DNA from: Breviolum minutum Mf 1.05b.01
Lineage: Eukaryota > Sar > Dinophyceae > Suessiales > Symbiodiniaceae
NCBI GenBank assembly: GCA_000507305.1
Contig: DF240872.1
Span: forward strand, 1-64,000
Length of the DNA: 64,000 bases
Direction: 5' to 3'
A program made the position numbers and the translations under genes. Every line of letters begins with the position of its first letter. The stretch's first letter is position 1. The notes beneath the pieces are model-generated. The model was not told where the DNA came from. It saw only the letters and a program-made list of their open reading frames with translations, and ran no database searches. This document shows positions 11,065 to 26,000 of this stretch, in pieces.

Positions 11065-14000
11065 CTTGAAGCCAGTAGATCGTCTGTAGTTGAGGCCTTG
11101 ATCACATGATATAACCTCCCCCCAAACTACATCCTCTAAGGGGTGCAGGAACCAGCTTCAGAGTAAACCTGGATTAAAATAAATGAGCCATAAGTTCCTC
11201 AAGGGGTTCACTTATTAGATATTTTTATCAAATCAGAAATCCAGTGAAACTCAAAAGCACTAATCAATGCCTGGGAACATTCACGTCGCTGAGCAAGGGC
11301 CAATTCCAACCAAGCCTAGATAGCACTTTACATTGAGCCAAAAAGGTTTTAATATTTTTTCACCATCCGTTACAAGTAAAGCAAACAAAACAAACATCCT
11401 GGCAGGTGTTGTAAAACAATACAAGGACAAAAATCTTAAAGCAGCTTTCCAAACAAAGCCTAGACACATGGTGCTTTGGTCGAACAGGGAAGGCCAGCTC
11501 ATGTGAATTAACCGCCATTCTAGACAGCACCATGTAGTACATCAAACACTGATCACATAGGCTTTGCAGATGATCAGCTTGCCCCGAAGTTAAGTATAAA
11601 GGGCATCTTTCAGCATACCTATGCCATTCAGCAATGTACCACCTCGCAACCAATGAAGGCCCATAGATACAAAGTAGAAATAAACAGCAAACAATGCAGC
11701 TGCAGGTATGAATCCCCTTTAATTTGGTAGCAAGGCCATGCCACAAGAAACTCCGATTTAAAAGACTAGGCACAGGCAATTCGCAGCAACACTAAGCCAC
11801 TCATCTCCTGGACCTGTTGTGGCCCATGCAATGGTTTCCGCCGACAGCCAAGCTACCACACATCTAGCCTCAGGCATGGCATATCAAACTAAGTACAATG
11901 ACAACAAACAAGAATTTCAACAACAACAAGAACAACAAGAACAACAACAGCAACAACAGCAACAACAGCAACAACAACAACAACAACAACCACCACCACA
12001 ACAACAACAGCAACAACAGCAACAACAACAACAACCACCACCACCACCACCACAACAACAACAACAACAACAGCACCTCACCACATACCATTCCCACTCA
12101 CAACAAGACACATTCCAAGCCTTGGCCTGCAGCTCTGGAAATGGATGTTGCTTGCTCCGGAGTCTCCACGGTTTGAACTTTGGCTGGGAATGCCTCAACA
12201 CAAGTAGCAGTTTGTGCATGGTATCAAAGATTTTTACTGCCGGTAGACGGAGATTTCACATTACCATTTGTACACAACAATATGCGTATGAATAAAAGGT
12301 TAGGGATATCCCAGTACACAAGAAGGACAACTGAAACTATTCCATATTTCAGCTTAAAAACCGTAGTTTGCGTACTCTGCACCAAGATCGGAAAGAATCA
12401 TATGCCAAGAGCAGCTTGTCAGCTTCTTCCATGTTCGCTCCTCCCCAATCATGATTGTATGTCAACATCTTTTTGATAACCCCACCGCAAATCCACAGGT
12501 CAACGCCCAGGTTTATAGTGTGCATACCGCACCAGCGGATCATTTCCACCTTGAATTTTGGGATGTAGACCAATGGACCTTTGGCAGTAGCGTCAACCAT
12601 CCACTAGAAAATTATTCAAATTATTTTCAGAGCTCCATGGCTCCATGATATATCTTCCAATAAAAGTTTGTCCAAAAACAAAGTCCCCGAACTACACTAA
12701 TATCTATTTGTTTCAAGATGAGGATTTTGAAAGTGGAAATCAAACTGATTTGCCAGACTAGAGGCTGTGAGGACCAGGTTTTAAGCACTCAGCTCGAAAG
12801 GCTTCAGTATCCCTGCGGTTTTCATTATGAAGTCTGGAAGGGACAACTCCATAGTCAGGAACACAAGCATAGCAGCAGTGACAGAAGGTGTTGCAGCGAT
12901 AGTAGTGACTTAGGTTAAGCCACTCTTTCTGAAACTTCCAGTCCCCGCGAATTTCCACAATGGCTGCCCGGATCTGGTTACCATCCACCCCATCCACCCC
13001 ATCATAGAGCAAATGCAAAGAATTCTTTACCTCAGTTGCTTGCGCAGGTGCCCACTGAGATGGATGCCAAAGAAGGCAATGCATATGGCAGTCATCAAGG
13101 ACCTATTTATACCAACAGCAAGGTGTTCAAACATGGTCCAGCAATTTGATCATGATGTTTCATCAAGTCACAAGTTTGACTGATCAAAACATAATTGTCA
13201 TGGGACATCAAGCTTAAGAGATAGTTCCGTTCAGCTGAAGATGTTTACCCTAGATGTTGCATGGGTTGCATACAGGTTGGGCATGTGTGTGGGTGTGGGG
13301 ATGGGTGGGTGTATCTACCATGCCAAGAATTTAAATAGCTAGAGCCTTGTACATATTACCCCAAACCACCCATTTTTGCCTGCATGGCACAGCCTCCAGG
13401 ATGCCATGAAGGGTTAGGAAGCCCGCATAGATGTCCTGAGCTGTACCATGCATGTTGGATATATGTTGGGCGGACAATGCTTTAAGTTAATTTTAAAACA
13501 GTGGTGAGGTTAAACAATTGCAACAATTTTGTTAGTACAAAAAAACTTGTGCATTCTAAGAGTCAGATCTGCACAAACTGATTGGGAAGCAAGATTGCAC
13601 TGAAAACTTTCGATGGTCGATGCAGCATCCCATACAAATCAAGCAGATCTCATCTCCGTTTTCGCGCCACTGAGCTTCATCTCCCCAAATCCAACATGGA
13701 ATGTGATTCCCTTGAGGACTAACACTGGCTAATGGGCTTCCAACTTTCTTCAAATGGTCCCAATATTGTTTGATATCATGACTTGCAATCCGCGGCCAGA
13801 AACTTTGCCCTACTATCTTGTGCGGAAGCACCACAGGGAGTTTCCTGCCCAAGGGGTCAGCAATTCAAACACCCCAGACTTTTCATATATAAGTATCATG
13901 TATCCAAAACATGTGTATATATATATATTTATAAAACACGTTTGGTTTGGATCTACTCGGAACATAGGCCCTATACATCCAAGTACCCTCTTGAAGATTT

Positions 14001-17000
14001 ACTTTGGCAGGTTTGGAGATCAGAGGTCTAAACATCTTGGGATATTTCAATAAATCTAGGGTGACAAGTTTGATGGTTTTCTCACCCTTGTCCTCACTTC
14101 CAGTCCATTTGGGCCACGTTCCTTTTGCAAGGTGACATCAATCCAATCAATGTCCACCTGAAGGGCAGCCGTTGCAGCAGGCTATGCAAGGCCTATGGCA
14201 CTTTAAAAAAAACACATCGGACAATAAAAGAAATAATCTGACTTTTGATTGGACTACCCACCTGGTTGGGATCATTTGAATGGGCTTTTCTCATGATATC
14301 ACGTCGAATGTTTCCACCATGTTTCCCTTTGCATCCTGCATGTCGAAGGGACTCACAAGGACCTTGAAGTTTAACACCATGAAAGCGGAACTCCTCCATT
14401 TCAGGGAATCATCATTGATGCTACAGAGTTGTTGTTTTTCAAACTTGTCCCAAAGATTTGCAATCATTTTAAAACCAATGGTTTTCCAACAATATGTGTT
14501 TTGGCCCTATCCTTGGACACATACCGCAGCACTTCTTGTGTTTTCCGAAATGAGGCTGCCTTACTAGTATTAGTGGCAGGGTTCCAGTCAGCCATGTTTA
14601 ACTAAAAATACATATCAGAAAAGATGCGATGATACTAGTACCAAAAGGAAAAGAAATGTACATCAAACACTTTTGTATATTTTCCAGATTTGTGATTCAA
14701 TGTGTTTATGATATATTTTTAAATATATAGTATTGAAATTGAAACTTCAAATTTATCATGTCAGCAATCTTTCAGGCCAAGGTGCCCCAAGACCAGCCTC
14801 TTTCAGCAAGAAACTGTACAGTGGAGATGTTCTAGCACCTGCGATGGAAATAGCCAAAAGACAGTTTACATCACCAATTAATTGTTTGTCCAATCCACCT
14901 ATGATCTCAAAAACCTGTCCAAGAGAGTCTTACATGATAGATAGGCATTTGGGGAGGGATTGATGGAAACTTTTGAAACAATTCTCGCAAAAAGCTTCTC
15001 TGATTGCAGAATGTTTTTCTTGATTTGTGATTGCACCAGGTTGCAGGAGGTTCACCCCCTGCATCTAGCTGGGCTACCCGAGTGCCACCAAAGTCGAAAG
15101 GCAATTTTGAAAGACAGAAATCTCATGAAAGAATTTCATAATACAGTCGTTTTTTTGTTGGAATTTTCTGCACGGTTAGCTAATTCAACAAAGATCACCA
15201 CCAGAAAGCCTTTCGAGGTAAAAAACCCATGATGGCCAAAAACATGGATCTTAGTGATGAAATAATGACCTGACGGTGAGACTGATGAAAAATCCAAAAC
15301 AATGAAAATACATTATTTGGTGATGGCCCCAATCCTGTACAACTTCGAGGTATCAGGGGGTTAAAGTAACAAGTCCTGGTACCCAATTGCAAGAGATATT
15401 TGATCTTATTCCTATATAGTTGGGGGGGTCAACATCACAGTCTCCAGGTCAACACATTGGATCCAAATCCTACTGCACGGCCCCCAGAGCCCTTCATTCA
15501 GTAGGTGCTGGAGTTGTCGGCGGTGTCGTCTTGGGCTGTTTCTGCTTTTTAGGTTCCTGTGCCCGTGGAGGGGGCCAAGGGTCAAACAAATTCCAACAAG
15601 TCTATAAACACTGTATAAACCTCTAGATGCAAATATGTTCACCAACCCGATGATCAAACAGAAGTACTGGCAATGGCATTGGAATTGAGGTGTAAGGATT
15701 AATGGAAAGGCCAATTAAATCAATTAATGTAGTTCCAAGGGTCCACAACTGCTTTCAAAGATCTAAGTGTCCCAGCAAAGGACGTGAATGCTGCATCAGC
15801 ATGCCTCAAAGCCTGCAATATTTTTACCTTCTCTTCCCCCTCAAGATCTTTGTCATCCATTGCCATTCCACTGTAGTGACCTTCAAGACCAGCACGGACC
15901 TTTTCAAGGGATTCTTTTCGGGCATTGATCTCTCTGATAAAGCCATTGATGATGGATTCCGACCTTAAGACACACCATGTTGGGAAAAATCTACAATATT
16001 CCCAAAACCCAGTACTATATGTGTGCTTCCCTGAACTCCTAGCCGCCTAGCCCTAGCTCCTGAATATGTTGTCTTTACAATTTTATATGTTGTTTGGTTC
16101 ATTTGACTCCTCCAAAGCATTACTGTACATGTTGAGATCTGGCCTGCCAAATATGTAAGTAATTCATCATATATTTGGAATAGTGCTGGCATGTAGTTCC
16201 CATTAAATTGAGACAAAAATCAGACCCAGATCTGGTTGTTTGAGGCGTGACTCCATGCTCATCAGCTCACCCATTTTGCTGCCAATCAAAGTTATCTTTG
16301 AAGCAACTTGTTTGTGCAAAGGCTGAACCTTCTTGGGTTTTGGTTGGGCTGGAGGTGGTGGAGGTGGTGGACCACCAGGAACCGCCCCAGAGCTACCACC
16401 ATCTGCACCGAACTTCAGCTTGTTGAAATCCAATTGTTGCCTCAGTTTAGTCTTACACTTCTTGATATCCAGTATGTACTTGATTATGTTGAACATCCAC
16501 TAGTTCGAATTTTTGTATCTAAAGTCTGGAGATGGAGAAGATTAATTTTCCAGGGTGTTGGAGAATGAGTGTCCTGAAAAATCTCATGATTCAACAAATC
16601 ATCATAATATAAAAAATTTTATATGTTCGAATTGATTTCAGGGACATGTGAATCTTGGGGGTGGCAACTGTGATTTCCATTGCCTTGTGAAAAAATAAAA
16701 AACGCATATACTAGCAAAGGTTTAAAGGCACATAAAGGGCCTGGTCTGATCGGCTGCAATGGAACCAGTAGCTTCAAACTCTCCCTTTGTTCCCTCCTCT
16801 TGTTCCTCCTCAAAGACGGTGGAGTCCCAAATCCTGCAAAGCTGAAACTCCTTAGCTTGCAAAGTGGTATTTGGAAAGAGGAAACTCATTTCAGAAATCT
16901 GGCTACTAAGCAAGTTTGTCTAGCCAAGCTTTATAGCACTCGCCAAAAGTAACAAACCTGTCACAACATAGTACAAACCTAAACCCTGCTAGAGTCTTCT

Positions 17001-20000
17001 GCTTTTGTATCTGGGTGATGCATCCAGTACGTAGTGGTGTCAGAAGGGGGTTTCGATTGTTCCTGACTGCGTTTCTCTTCGAGAATTCCTGGCGCCAATG
17101 TACCAAACCTCTCCTTCATGTCCTTGAACATCATCATGCGATAGGTGCCACGACGTCTCGAGGTAGAAGACCTATGAACATTAATGTACACTGAACTCTG
17201 AAACCAATCCTCGTTTGAACTCACAAAGTCCTCAAACAACTGTGCCAAGAAGTGCTGCTTACCTCGGGGCCACCAAGGTATGTTAAATCAACACATCCAA
17301 CATATGTGCTAAGGTGTATTGTGTATTGCTGGTTTCCTGTTCATTACATTTTTTCAAAAAATTAAAGATAAACACTAGTTTTTGAACTGGGCATGATATA
17401 TCTTTCCAGCTCCACTTCTCTCACCAGAAAAGCCAGAAAAGTTGTACCCTCCCACTCTGAAGCAGCAAACTGAGGTACCAGGAGCATCTTTCCTCTTCTG
17501 GACCAGCTCAACAATTTCTTTGGGGCAATTTGGTCCTGGATCAGGTGCAGTGGTTGGAGAGGGTAGTAGTGATTGGAGTTTTCGATCCTGGCACCTTGTC
17601 AGATCTAAGATTGTACTTACTTATGTTCAAAGGCTAGGGGTTGGGTTGGGCAATATTTGAATTTATTTTGAACATGGAACAGTTGTACAAATAAACAGGC
17701 CTGAAATTGACCTGTTGAAGCGCATCCGGGAGTTGTGCATGAGTCTTGCTGCATGCTGTGTTTCATCCTCCAAGGCCCCTTTGGGGCCCACAAACATGAT
17801 AGTGCCATTCAGCACCACCATGTCTGGGTCGTTTGCCCACTTTTGGAAAGGTTCAGGCTCTGTTGCAGGATGCCCCGATCTAACCTGGAACAATGTTCAA
17901 CGTTGAAAGGGCCTAAATAGAAAAAACAACACACAATGTCCAAAAAGTTAGGTTGGACTCACCAAGTTCATATCCACATATAACATAAAAACGGTTTAAG
18001 TCATAGCTTCCAAACCCAGGCTTGAAGTTTCCTTCCACTTTGAAATCAGTTAACTAATAATTAGGTGGATTAAGCAGGCCTCTTCTTCCAGTTGCACTGT
18101 ATCCTTACGTTCCAAGATAGCAGCAGCTTCAGAAGGGGCAATGCTTCCTCCACCATTGGGGGCAACAGTGGTTTCAGCATCGGCCTGAAAGGGCATAAGC
18201 ACAAAGTTGTAGGCTGTGATATTCAAGAGCTGGGACAAGTTGATATGCATTCCTTCAAAACCCTATATATATCTACATATTATGTAATATTGAACACCTC
18301 ATTTTCATTAATTTTCCATATTTGGGAAAACAAGATATAGTCATCCCACCTTTTTTTGCAACTCAACATCCATCGGCTCAGCAGTTGGAACACGTTCCGT
18401 AGGCAAGTTTTGAGGGATAGTCTTGTCCACATTTTCCGACATGGTAAGCTCCGAAAAGAGACTCTCCAACTCGCCCACAATTGATCTCACTTCAGGGTCT
18501 GCATGTAGGGGCTCCATGCGTGAAATAATGTCCAAGTTGGTCAAGAGATTCTCTAGCTGGGTCTCCAATCCCTTACAACCAGTAGAAAGGGCTTGGTGAG
18601 CCTGAGTTACATTATCTTCAGCTGTTTTCATTTTGGTTGCTTTCCATACAGCCAATCGGCTTTCCATCTCCGCTTTGTGTTCAGCTGGGAGGGTCTTCAT
18701 TTTTTGGGTTTGGATATCTATGCCAGCAGTTACTTGGGCTAATAAGTCTTTTTTGTGGGCCAACACTTTGTCCAAAGATTCATTCAACGAAGGGAGTGCT
18801 CTGAAGGAAACCCAAATATCTTTGATAAGATCTTGTTGGCCATGAGCCATGTCAGCCCCAACAACTCCCTCTGGTTGCGCATGTTTCTCAATCCACTGGA
18901 CCACTTGGTCCCGACCCAAAGCTGCAGCTTCCAACAGGTCCATGTGCTTTTCTGGTGTGCTGGGAGCAGAACTGAGGATACTCGGCACACCTTGGGGTTG
19001 GCCATAAAAAAAGACTGTATATATGATCTTGATTGAATTTCTACTGTAAAAGTAAAGCCCTTCTTAGAATGTACTTTGGGGCAGAAGGTAGGCATCAACT
19101 AGCATTGCAAGTGTAGATGGTTGGAATATTTTCCCAGCAGGTGGATAGAGGTCTAGCTACAAGGGAAGTAATTAAGCACAGATTCACATTTATATCATGT
19201 GTTGGGGTTCGACATAGCACCAACAAAAAAAATCAGACTTGTGGTTGTGGGACCCACGTGATTAATCAAAAAGATTTTAATATACAATCACATACTTGGC
19301 ACAGGGTTCAATCATATATACTAAATATGGACCTCCATGCCCAAAGCAGGGTAACCTTGAGTCGTCAGATCATTTGCTCACCATGTTACTTCCAGGCGAG
19401 ATTGTTGTGCGGCAGGACAGAGCATCCTGGGCAGAGAAGGGGGAAAACAGATATCTCATGGAATCCAGCACTATCCTCTGTAAGTATTGTTACAGCATCA
19501 GGGGCCTTCATTAATGCCACTAGTGGTACTCTCTTGGGAGGGGATTCACTTCTTGGGGCCTTTTATGTTGCAAATCTTTTTTGGAACAAGTACACACACA
19601 TATATTTTTTGAGAAACACATTCAATGAACATCATGATCAATAAAAGACAGCTGGAAATTTTATGATTAAGATAAAACATATTTTAAATTCCTTGGAGCT
19701 AAGGGTCAGCCAGTTCCTTCTTGACACCTTTGGCATGTGAAGCACCAGCTGTACTTTCAAGATCCATACCTGATCCACCTCGTGGCTTCCCCTGACTTTT
19801 TGGTGTGGCAATTGTAGTACGGACCTTCTTTAATGCTGGGCTTTTCACTGGAGTTGCACCTGTTGATTGAACTGGTGTGACCACCTTTTCCCCACGTGGC
19901 GGTGAAGTTGGTACAGTACCTTAGGTTGTTCACTGTTCACCCACAAAGGAATAATGACTCAACATATGAGCATGAGATCTTTTTCATGCATGTGTTTTGT

Positions 20001-23000
20001 CTCGCTAGCCCCTTACCTAGCTAACATGTTTTCCGAACCTACTCAAATTCCAAAATAATGGTTTTTTCACTATCCACTACCTAGCTCTTCAGGTCAGTAC
20101 CTGAGAATGCATCATGGAAAAACATTTGCGATGTTAAGTCGATCCTCAGCATCCACATCCAGGAGTGTCCTAATTCAGACTCGAATTTACATATATGCGA
20201 TCAATGCACTGATTGAATCATTAATGCAACCCTCAAAGTATCATAGGGAGGTGGTTGGTATGGAGCTAGAGAGATCCTAAAGAAGAACGATCCCGAAACT
20301 TTTCAGCAAAACCGCTAAATGGCATGTGTGTTGTAAATATATGAAACCAGATTTTTTTTAAAATGGCTACCTATCAGTTTCAACAAGACACTCTGACCCA
20401 ATGAATCCTTCATCTCAGCCAACCTCTTCTGCACGGAACCCATTTCCTTGCTGAAGTCAAAGCTGTCGCAGGATGACATTGAGCGAAGTCCCACCTGACA
20501 GGCAGTGCATACCAGCCAGAACTTGTGGTGATTTTGTGGTATAGTAGGGGCCTTAAAGGCTTTTCTGCCATAATAAAAATGGAAGTTCAGCCATATCTAC
20601 CCCTACATAAGATTTAACACAGCCATCTCTAGAAAACCAATTCCTGAAACACAACAGAAACAAAAAAGGGCTAGGCCTCAGGGGCAGGTTTTGATTTAGC
20701 TGCAGTCGGCGAGGGTTTGCTGGCCGACATGGTCCTTTACAGGGCTGTCCAGGCTGAATTTACATTTAACGCATTTTAACGCATTTTAACGGTCTAGGAT
20801 TGACTGAGAACGGGATTTAACGCTATTTTAACGCTACCTGTTTTATTCAAAAATGTCAATCCACATCTATTTTGGTGACAAAAATGTGCAAATTGTGAAA
20901 ATGTGAGGTGAAAAAATGAAAAATGTGAGATGAAAAATGTACACACATTTCTCACCTTTTACATTTTCACAGTTTGCACATTTTCCAGGTACTACATTTC
21001 ACATTTTTTGGCCAAGTCCTGAACGCCCAGACAACTAGCTCGAAGTCTTTTAGTAGCAAAATGGCTGCACAATGGGATGTCACTCTCGTCGACAATTTCG
21101 ATTGGTACATGTTGGGAGTGCTATCAGAATTTCATCCTGGTCACTAGGGAAGGAAACCAAAAGTACTTAAAACACATCAGGGCTGAATTATGTGGCCAAG
21201 GATTCTTATATAGATAACTGTGCCGGAGATGATATGATATGTAAAAAAAATGGATATTATATTTGATATATATATTTTTCCAACAACATAACATATCAAA
21301 GTATTCATATGTTTTTCCTCACAGCGCAGTTGTCCTTGCGGACTTGGTGCAAAGTCATGCAGTTGGTGTGCCTAACACTAGAGCAGCAAGACTCTGAACA
21401 TGCTCTGCATCATGGATAACTTTTACTTCGACCAAAGCCCCAAGATCGTGATGGTTGACTTCACCATTCTTGGAATTTCTTTGGTCATGGTTGATGCTTA
21501 ACTTCTTTGTACAATACCAGAGATCCTGCAGCTGCAGATTCTGNGAGATGATATGATATGTAAAAAAATGGATATTATATTTGATATATATATTTTTCCA
21601 ACAACATAACATATCAAAGTATTCATATGTTTTTCCTCACAGCGCAGTTGTCCTTGCGGACTTGGTGCAAAGTCATGCAGTTGGTGTGCCTAACACTAGA
21701 GCAGCAAGACTCTGAACATGCTCTGCATCATGGATAACTTTTACTTCGACCAAAGCCCCAAGATCGTGATGGTTGACTTCACCATTCTTGGAATTTCTTT
21801 GGTCATGGTTGATGCTTAACTTCTTTGTACAATACCAGAGATCCTGCAGCTGCAGATTCTGGAAGCTCCTGCATAAGCTTCCACCTGGTGGTGTCTTCAA
21901 CCTTTTGGGCTCACAAACATCTTATTGCGTCAGCAATAGTCTTCTTTTGCGCTCCAGATTCTAAATCCAAACGTCTTGGGCCAATATATATATATGATAT
22001 ATGATATATGATATTATTTGATAATCTAAATACATATGCATGTATATGTATTTAGCTGGTATTTTTGTATTTTTCTGAAATGAAAATACATCAAGACCAT
22101 TCCAGTTTTCCAAGCACCCTAGGACCTTTGGAACAAAGCCTATCCCTAAAGTTATCCTAAAGTTACCCAACAAAGGGGTCTGGTGGACAGATCATGTCAA
22201 ATATCTCATCCTAGCTGACCTGCAGAACGCTACCCTTGTGTGTATATGGGGTTCTTACAGCTAGCTGTTTACGTTTAGGTTGTTTTTGTGGGTAGGGAGG
22301 TCGAATGACTGATGTCTTTTATATTCAACCATGGTTTCTTGACAAAACAGAACCAGAGCTGACGTTTTTGGAAGAAAACAATCTACAGGAAGCACTGCCT
22401 CATGTTTTGTGATACCGGATTTTTTTTCTCACACGCACAGTTCTATCAAACTACCCATTGGTCCACACCCCACTCGTTTTATCGTTTTCCTCAACTCGGA
22501 ATCACCCAAGCCAGCCAGTGAGTACCACAACTGGCCAGACAGTAGGCAGAAGGCATTCACACGCCAACACAAATTAAGTCATTGAATTTGATCTATCACC
22601 CAACTCCCACTTCGCCCAAAATTTCAACATGATAGTACTGTCACATGATTTAAAATCCAAATGTGATCTTGAGGTTTTATTTTCTTATCTGCTAGTGATG
22701 AATTCAGTGTGGGTCCCCAATTGCATTCACATTTGAACATGCTGTAAAGACACCATTCAAATCCATTCTAGATCATGAGTGTCTAGGCATACCTGCATTA
22801 ATAGGAGAAGGGCCCTGAAAACTAATTAAAAGCTTAAGGCTGGTGTTCACCCAAAAGCCGCTGGGTTGCCAATGCAGCAGCCTTGGGACATGGCTCTAAT
22901 TGAATAGGCACCAATGGGTCTGGTTTCAACCTACCTTCCCGGATAGCATCTCGGATAAACGGCACGAACTGCTCCAAGTCAGCAAACATCCAGGAGTCAG

Positions 23001-26000
23001 CTGGAGGAGCCTGCCGGTGAAGATGGCTGGACTTGTCAATATTCTTCAAGGGAAGACTGCAAGGTTGCCCAGATATACACTTGCTGGCTTGCTTAAATTA
23101 TACATGGCAACTATTCCAGTAAATGTGCAAGAGATAATGTTTCTTTGAACCGTATATGACTTATGTTGTGTTAGTAGCCAGACTCTGTAAGAATTCAGGA
23201 GTCTTGGGAAAGAAATCAAAGCATGGAATTGGAACTCACTTACTGCAGAGAGAATTGCGTTCTTCAGTCGATTAGCTAATTAGTGTATTCCAAGTTCTAC
23301 TCATATATGTCAGTATGGCGGTAGTTGCTGTCAGTGGTCCGCACCTGGTACCCATGCTTCCTCACAAAGGTGATGAGGTCAGGTACATCTTCCTTGTTTG
23401 AGCAGTGGAAACACACACAATCAAGTATGTTTTCTGTGGAGTTATTGCAAGCTTCACTATAGCTGCATTTTTGAGAATTCAATCTTCACTTCCACCTCCA
23501 ACCCCTATAGTGTCCCTACGAGAAAGAGCTGTTGGTGATTTCGATTCCATATATGCATGTTGGAGTAAACTTTGGTTCTTGTACAGATTACATCCACCCA
23601 ACATCCCATCCCACAGTGGTTAACATTACAATTAATGAAGAAAAAACATATGTATCTAAAATACTACATGGGCAATTACATCTCAACAATCATTACCCTG
23701 CAACCCTGACAACAACATAATATTATTACCAACTCTAAAAACATAAAGTCCAGGAGTCGGTAGCACATGAAGGTCCATCAATGAGTTCTTTGTGATGGGA
23801 AGCAATTGCAACTCCAAAGTTCTTCGGATAGTGTTGCGATTGCCTAAGATGAAGACCACCACTCCTCAGAAGTCCCAACTCAGACACATTTGTGCAACTT
23901 TAAACTGCATATGTTTTCTTTCAGACGCCACATGCATGTGAAAACACAAATGATGTTTTGTAAAATATAAAACGATGATTTTGTTTCAGATCAAATCAAT
24001 ATTATAAATCTAAATCCTATATATACAAATATACATATTAAACAGTTGCTCAGTACCGCATGCAGGACATGAAAGGCAATTTCTTGGGTCCAGTATCCAC
24101 CCCCAAAAAAAAGAAGTTTAACCACACTACAAATGGGTGAAGTTTTCTCTAATTGTCCAAATGCAAGACCTAGATTCACTTGCTTCTTGCCAGTTTTTTT
24201 GCTGACCGAAACCTTGACCATTTGCTTTCCCTCCGAACGCCTTTTGAGCTCCAACCTCTGTTCAGGAGTCAGTGACATATTCAAGAAGGCAGCCCAGCTC
24301 CTGACCAGGCCAGAGAGATCATGGAAGGAACCAGTCACTATGTTCTATTGTTATGACCATTCTACCCATCCAATCAGTTCGAAATTTGGCCTAACTGAAT
24401 TTCAAAAAACACCCAAATTGGATTCAGTTATCTTATTTGCATTACATCGTATTAATATATATTATATGCAAAGTTCAAACTACTAGAACTCATATATCCT
24501 TCAAAATCACAATTAACCTTTAAAACAAACAACATGAACTTTTTTCAGGCTGGGCTCGCATTGGAAAGTCCAAGTTGTGGCTTCAGGGAAAACCCCCCGT
24601 AGTATCCCATCTTCCTTAGCTAGATTGATTTTGGTTTGGCCCCAAAAATACAACAAAAAAATCAAAAAAAAGTATTCAAGTCAGATAACATTTGAACTTG
24701 AATGAAACGGAATGTTGCTGTTTTAGCTCGATTCAAATGAGGCTGTCACCATGATGCACGAACACTGCCAAGCCAGGGCTGTTGCATCAAATGATGAAGG
24801 TATGGAAAATAAGGCAAGCTCGAGTTTAATGGGTTCTCAACAAACCACAGTACACTCCTTGCCACTGCCACGGCAATGATTATGCAAGACCGGCTGCATA
24901 TAACATTCCCTTTTCGAACCCAATCATATAGACCCCAGTTGCCAAAAGGGCAGAAGAAACCTCTGCCATGTAAAGACGATGCCATGAAAGAGAAGGAATT
25001 GCACGGTATAGCAAGCCAGGCCAGACCAAAAGGTCGGATCCGCAAAAGTAAAAAGAGAGATTGCAAAAAACCATAGTCCGAACAAAGGTTTTGAAGTTCA
25101 GCATCTCGTGTAATGTCATATCCGTTCCTTACATCCAAACCAACATAGTGACTGCCTTTGGAGTGTTGGTATATTATAAGTATAATTATTGTTACCATAA
25201 AGTCATGACATGGTTTTCCCCAATTATTCTGATAGCTCGTGCTTAGAGGAACATGTCCATCCAGCATTTTCCCCTGGCCAGGATACGCAGGCAGCCCCAT
25301 CTCTCCTTGGCTCGGGTTGCCGATGTGGGGATTTGGTTGATAGCTTTGGCATATAACGTTAACATCAAGGTAACTTTCTTAGGGGTGAAATTTCTTAGGG
25401 GTGAAACATGTCAAAAAGTAAAGTATGTTTTGAAATTGCCAATTCATCTTTGTGTCGAAATGATGTAAAGATGGAACCACAGCCACTGAAGTATTCACAA
25501 CAGTAGAGGTCCTGGGAATGAAACATCTTCAGAAAACAAGTCCATAGAAGATTCAACAGTTCTTCTATTTTGTTTGTCCTTATTGTATACCGTTTTCAGA
25601 TCCTTGATATATATATATATATAGATAGTATAAATAGAAAAGTATATATATAATATATTTATATGTTTGTTTCTTAGGTAAAAGCTTTACATTAATCATA
25701 ATATAAACAGAACAAACTAGTGTTCATCCAAATACCATCTCCCATTCACCCCAAGTTTGCAGAAGTTTTCCAAACCCTGTCCCGGAAGGCATAGGGAGGT
25801 GCATTCTGCGATATGAAGTCAAGAAGATGACACCTGGGCTGTAAGCATAGTTCCTATCAGTTACTGAAATTATAAGCATCAAACTCTCATCAAGGTGAAT
25901 TGAAGGGGTAGAAAAAAACTGTTCTGCAAGATTCCTGCACGAGTTTTTTCTTTTAAAGGGGAGAAGAAAATAATACTAAATCTAGTGCAGGCAAAGAACA

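Noticed and set aside
11819..12295. 158-codon Gln-rich plus-strand frame
   Set aside because: It is driven by a CAA/CAG tract within an intron of the minus-strand gene. Sequence outside the tract is not coding-like on this strand.
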